DNA of 5,758 nucleotides, from assembly GCA_964625145.1 (NCBI GenBank), contig CAZVAQ010000194.1, forward strand, positions 1-5,758, given 5' to 3'. The notes beneath the pieces are model-generated. The model was given only the letters and a program-made list of their open reading frames with translations, searched no databases and was not told where the DNA came from. The translations under genes and the position numbers were made by a program. Shown here one piece after another: positions 4,371 through 5,758 of this stretch (position 1 is the first letter of the stretch; each line of letters starts with the position of its first letter). This DNA is from CAYTRP01 sp964625145. Lineage in GTDB: Bacteria; Sumerlaeota; Sumerlaeia; SLMS01; JAHLLQ01.

Positions 4371-5758
4371 ATTCCCGAAACAATTGCCGATACACAAACA
4401 CCCGCAGCGACGCCACCGGCATCACGGCGCCGTCGCCTTGCGCGGTGGGCGGGCATTGCTGCGATCATACTCGTGGTCGCCTTGGGTGTCTTTCGATTTG
4501 CACTTCCCTCCATCCTGAAGTCGCAGGTGGAATCGCAACTCAGCCGAGAGTTGGGTCTTCCCGTCTCGATCGGCCATGTCAAGCTCTCGGTCACGGGCGG
4601 GAGCATTGCCTTCAGTGACATCCGCGTGCATGCCCATCAGGACATCGGCGGACGCGATGCACTAACTATTGGGCGACTCGCTGCGAACATCGAGTGGCTT
4701 CCGCTGCTTTCCCGTCAGCTCGTTGTACAGGCGCTTGAACTGCACGACGTGGATTTCCTCGCTCTGCGGCAGGAAGGCGGCGCGCGAAACATCGGGCCAT
4801 GGCTGGAGCAATTGCAGGCCAAGGCACTCGGGGATGAGAACAAGAAGCCAACACCTGCCAACAACGATGCCAGCGCAAGCACCACCAGCAACGGCGCCGC
4901 AAAGGATACGCCGCCACCATCTGCTTCAAAGGATCAGCAGGAGTGGAGTCTTCGCATCAAGAATGCAGAGATCCGCAACGTTGCCTTCACCGTCCGCAGC
5001 GAAGGGGAACCCAGCCGTCAGAATGGCGAAGCCCGCGTTGCACTTGATGAATTGCGCCTGCGGAATGTCGATTGGCCCGCGACGGACGACACGAACGGAA
5101 GCCTCGCCGTCAGCGGCTTCACATTCGACGGCATCGGCGGGCGATGGGAAGGCACCCGCATTCTCTCCCTCGACGAGATGAATGTCAGCGGCAGGGTCGG
5201 CAAGGATTCCATCGTCATCGAGCAGGCCCAAATCCAACGGCCGCTCTATCGTCATTCGTGGGACCATTTGACCCGCGATCAGGTCAAGCGCACGGAGGAT
5301 CTGTTCGCATTGGTCTTCTCGGCAAGTGACTCGGACTTCATCGAAGACGACGAGGACGAGGAAGAGCGAGAGGAAGAAGGAGAAGGGATCCAATCCGGCG
5401 AAGCCCAGTCGCAGCCCGTCTCGGCGAAATCGAAGGATGCTGACAAACCCGATCGCAAGCCGCGCGACGATGACCGCAATCGACGCAAGTTGGACATCCG
5501 CCGCCTGACCATGGCCGAGGCTCAATGGATACACCAGACGCGCATCGATGGCATTTGGACTGATGTCGTCACCTCCTTTGACCTCGACATGGAGAGGGAC
5601 GGCACGTTGACGCGCACGCATCTGGTCGGGGGAAGCAACTACGACGACTCCCACTTCGAGGTCACCTATGACCTGGACGAGAACGAGCACCGGGCTCTGC
5701 ACATCGCGGCGCGTCGCATGCCGTTCCATCAAACGTTCTGGGGCGAGCCGGTAAAGGA
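4371..5758 (+). CDS. AsmA/DUF748-like membrane-anchored envelope protein, start unclear, 3' end cut by window edge
   Basis: Large open frame running to the right edge, with AsmA-type organisation. AsmA-like proteins (AsmA, TamB, YhdP, YdbH) are inner-membrane-anchored periplasmic beta-groove proteins linked to lipid transport or outer-membrane assembly; that role is inferred here. Residues are counted from ATT at 4371. A Pro/Thr/Ala-rich cytoplasmic leader is followed by a basic 'SRRRRLAR' (17-24) and a membrane segment (about 26-45, starting 'WAGIAAIILVVALGVF'). The conserved AsmA start follows, including 'LSRELGLPVSIGHVKL' (58-73) and 'IEWLPLL...LVVQALELHDVDFLAL' (about 108-133). Two polar low-complexity linkers interrupt the beta-rich region: Pro/Ser/Asn/Ala-rich at 155-190 and strongly acidic then basic at 325-374. 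The frame is open from 4350 to 5756. It is the same frame as the FHA-GGDEF gene, whose TGA is at 4347-4349. No ATG, GTG or TTG precedes the membrane segment. ATT 4371 is chosen provisionally because AGAGAG lies 9 bases upstream. ATT 4383, a base-level indel after ATG 4330, or stop readthrough are alternatives. Coding identity is firm, the start is not. Confidence 0.85.
   Translation, partial: MPETIADTQTPAATPPASRRRRLARWAGIAAIILVVALGVFRFALPSILKSQVESQLSRELGLPVSIGHVKLSVTGGSIAFSDIRVHAHQDIGGRDALTIGRLAANIEWLPLLSRQLVVQALELHDVDFLALRQEGGARNIGPWLEQLQAKALGDENKKPTPANNDASASTTSNGAAKDTPPPSASKDQQEWSLRIKNAEIRNVAFTVRSEGEPSRQNGEARVALDELRLRNVDWPATDDTNGSLAVSGFTFDGIGGRWEGTRILSLDEMNVSGRVGKDSIVIEQAQIQRPLYRHSWDHLTRDQVKRTEDLFALVFSASDSDFIEDDEDEEEREEEGEGIQSGEAQSQPVSAKSKDADKPDRKPRDDDRNRRKLDIRRLTMAEAQWIHQTRIDGIWTDVVTSFDLDMERDGTLTRTHLVGGSNYDDSHFEVTYDLDENEHRALHIAARRMPFHQTFWGEPVK

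Noticed and set aside
4330..4518. 62-codon + strand frame starting at ATG 4330
   Set aside because: Its later part is a His/Arg-rich out-of-frame reading of the AsmA-like membrane segment. Only its first dozen codons may matter, as a start joined to the AsmA frame by an indel.
4926..5732. 268-codon open frame on the - strand at the right end
   Set aside because: The + strand frame here continues from the membrane segment and AsmA-type start with consistent codon use. The hydrophobic patch in the antisense product is simply the complement of the acidic run at 5343-5387.

Overview
The window is GC-rich bacterial chromosomal DNA holding five protein genes, two of them cut by the window edges. 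I see no rRNA, tRNA, CRISPR array, insertion sequence or prophage gene. A cytoplasmic MurA (peptidoglycan synthesis) and an AsmA/DUF748-type envelope protein together point to a diderm (Gram-negative type) bacterium. The C4 zinc-ribbon protein, the FHA-GGDEF protein and the long AsmA-like gene would fit a poorly cultured lineage such as the Planctomycetota/Sumerlaeota neighbourhood, but that placement is only an inference.

Layout from left to right. (1) A family-4 (GT-B fold) glycosyltransferase on the + strand, entering from the left edge and ending at 1048. (2) A 126-residue C4 zinc-ribbon protein of unknown function on the - strand (1425 down to 1045), tail to tail with the glycosyltransferase and overlapping its end by 4 bases. 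(3) A strong intrinsic terminator at 1511-1541, placed to stop transcription coming from murA. (4) murA on the - strand (2965 down to 1577), with catalytic Cys116 and an unusual acidic C-terminal tail. (5) A 310-base divergent intergenic region (2966-3275). (6) An FHA-GGDEF diguanylate cyclase on the + strand (3276-4349), with a complete active site and a complete c-di-GMP inhibitory site. (7) The N-terminal part of a membrane-anchored AsmA/DUF748-like protein on the + strand, open to the right edge. It lies in the same frame as the cyclase, directly after its TGA, and its frame has no ATG, GTG or TTG ahead of the membrane segment.

As a group the genes concern the cell envelope: glycosyl transfer, peptidoglycan precursor synthesis and a probable inter-membrane lipid-transport or assembly protein. 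The cyclase, which combines phosphopeptide binding with c-di-GMP synthesis, is probably co-transcribed with the AsmA-like gene. The most unusual points are the missing start codon and same-frame TGA junction at 4347-4445, the acidic tail on MurA, and the substituted EX7E motif in the glycosyltransferase. I found no clearly new multi-gene system.
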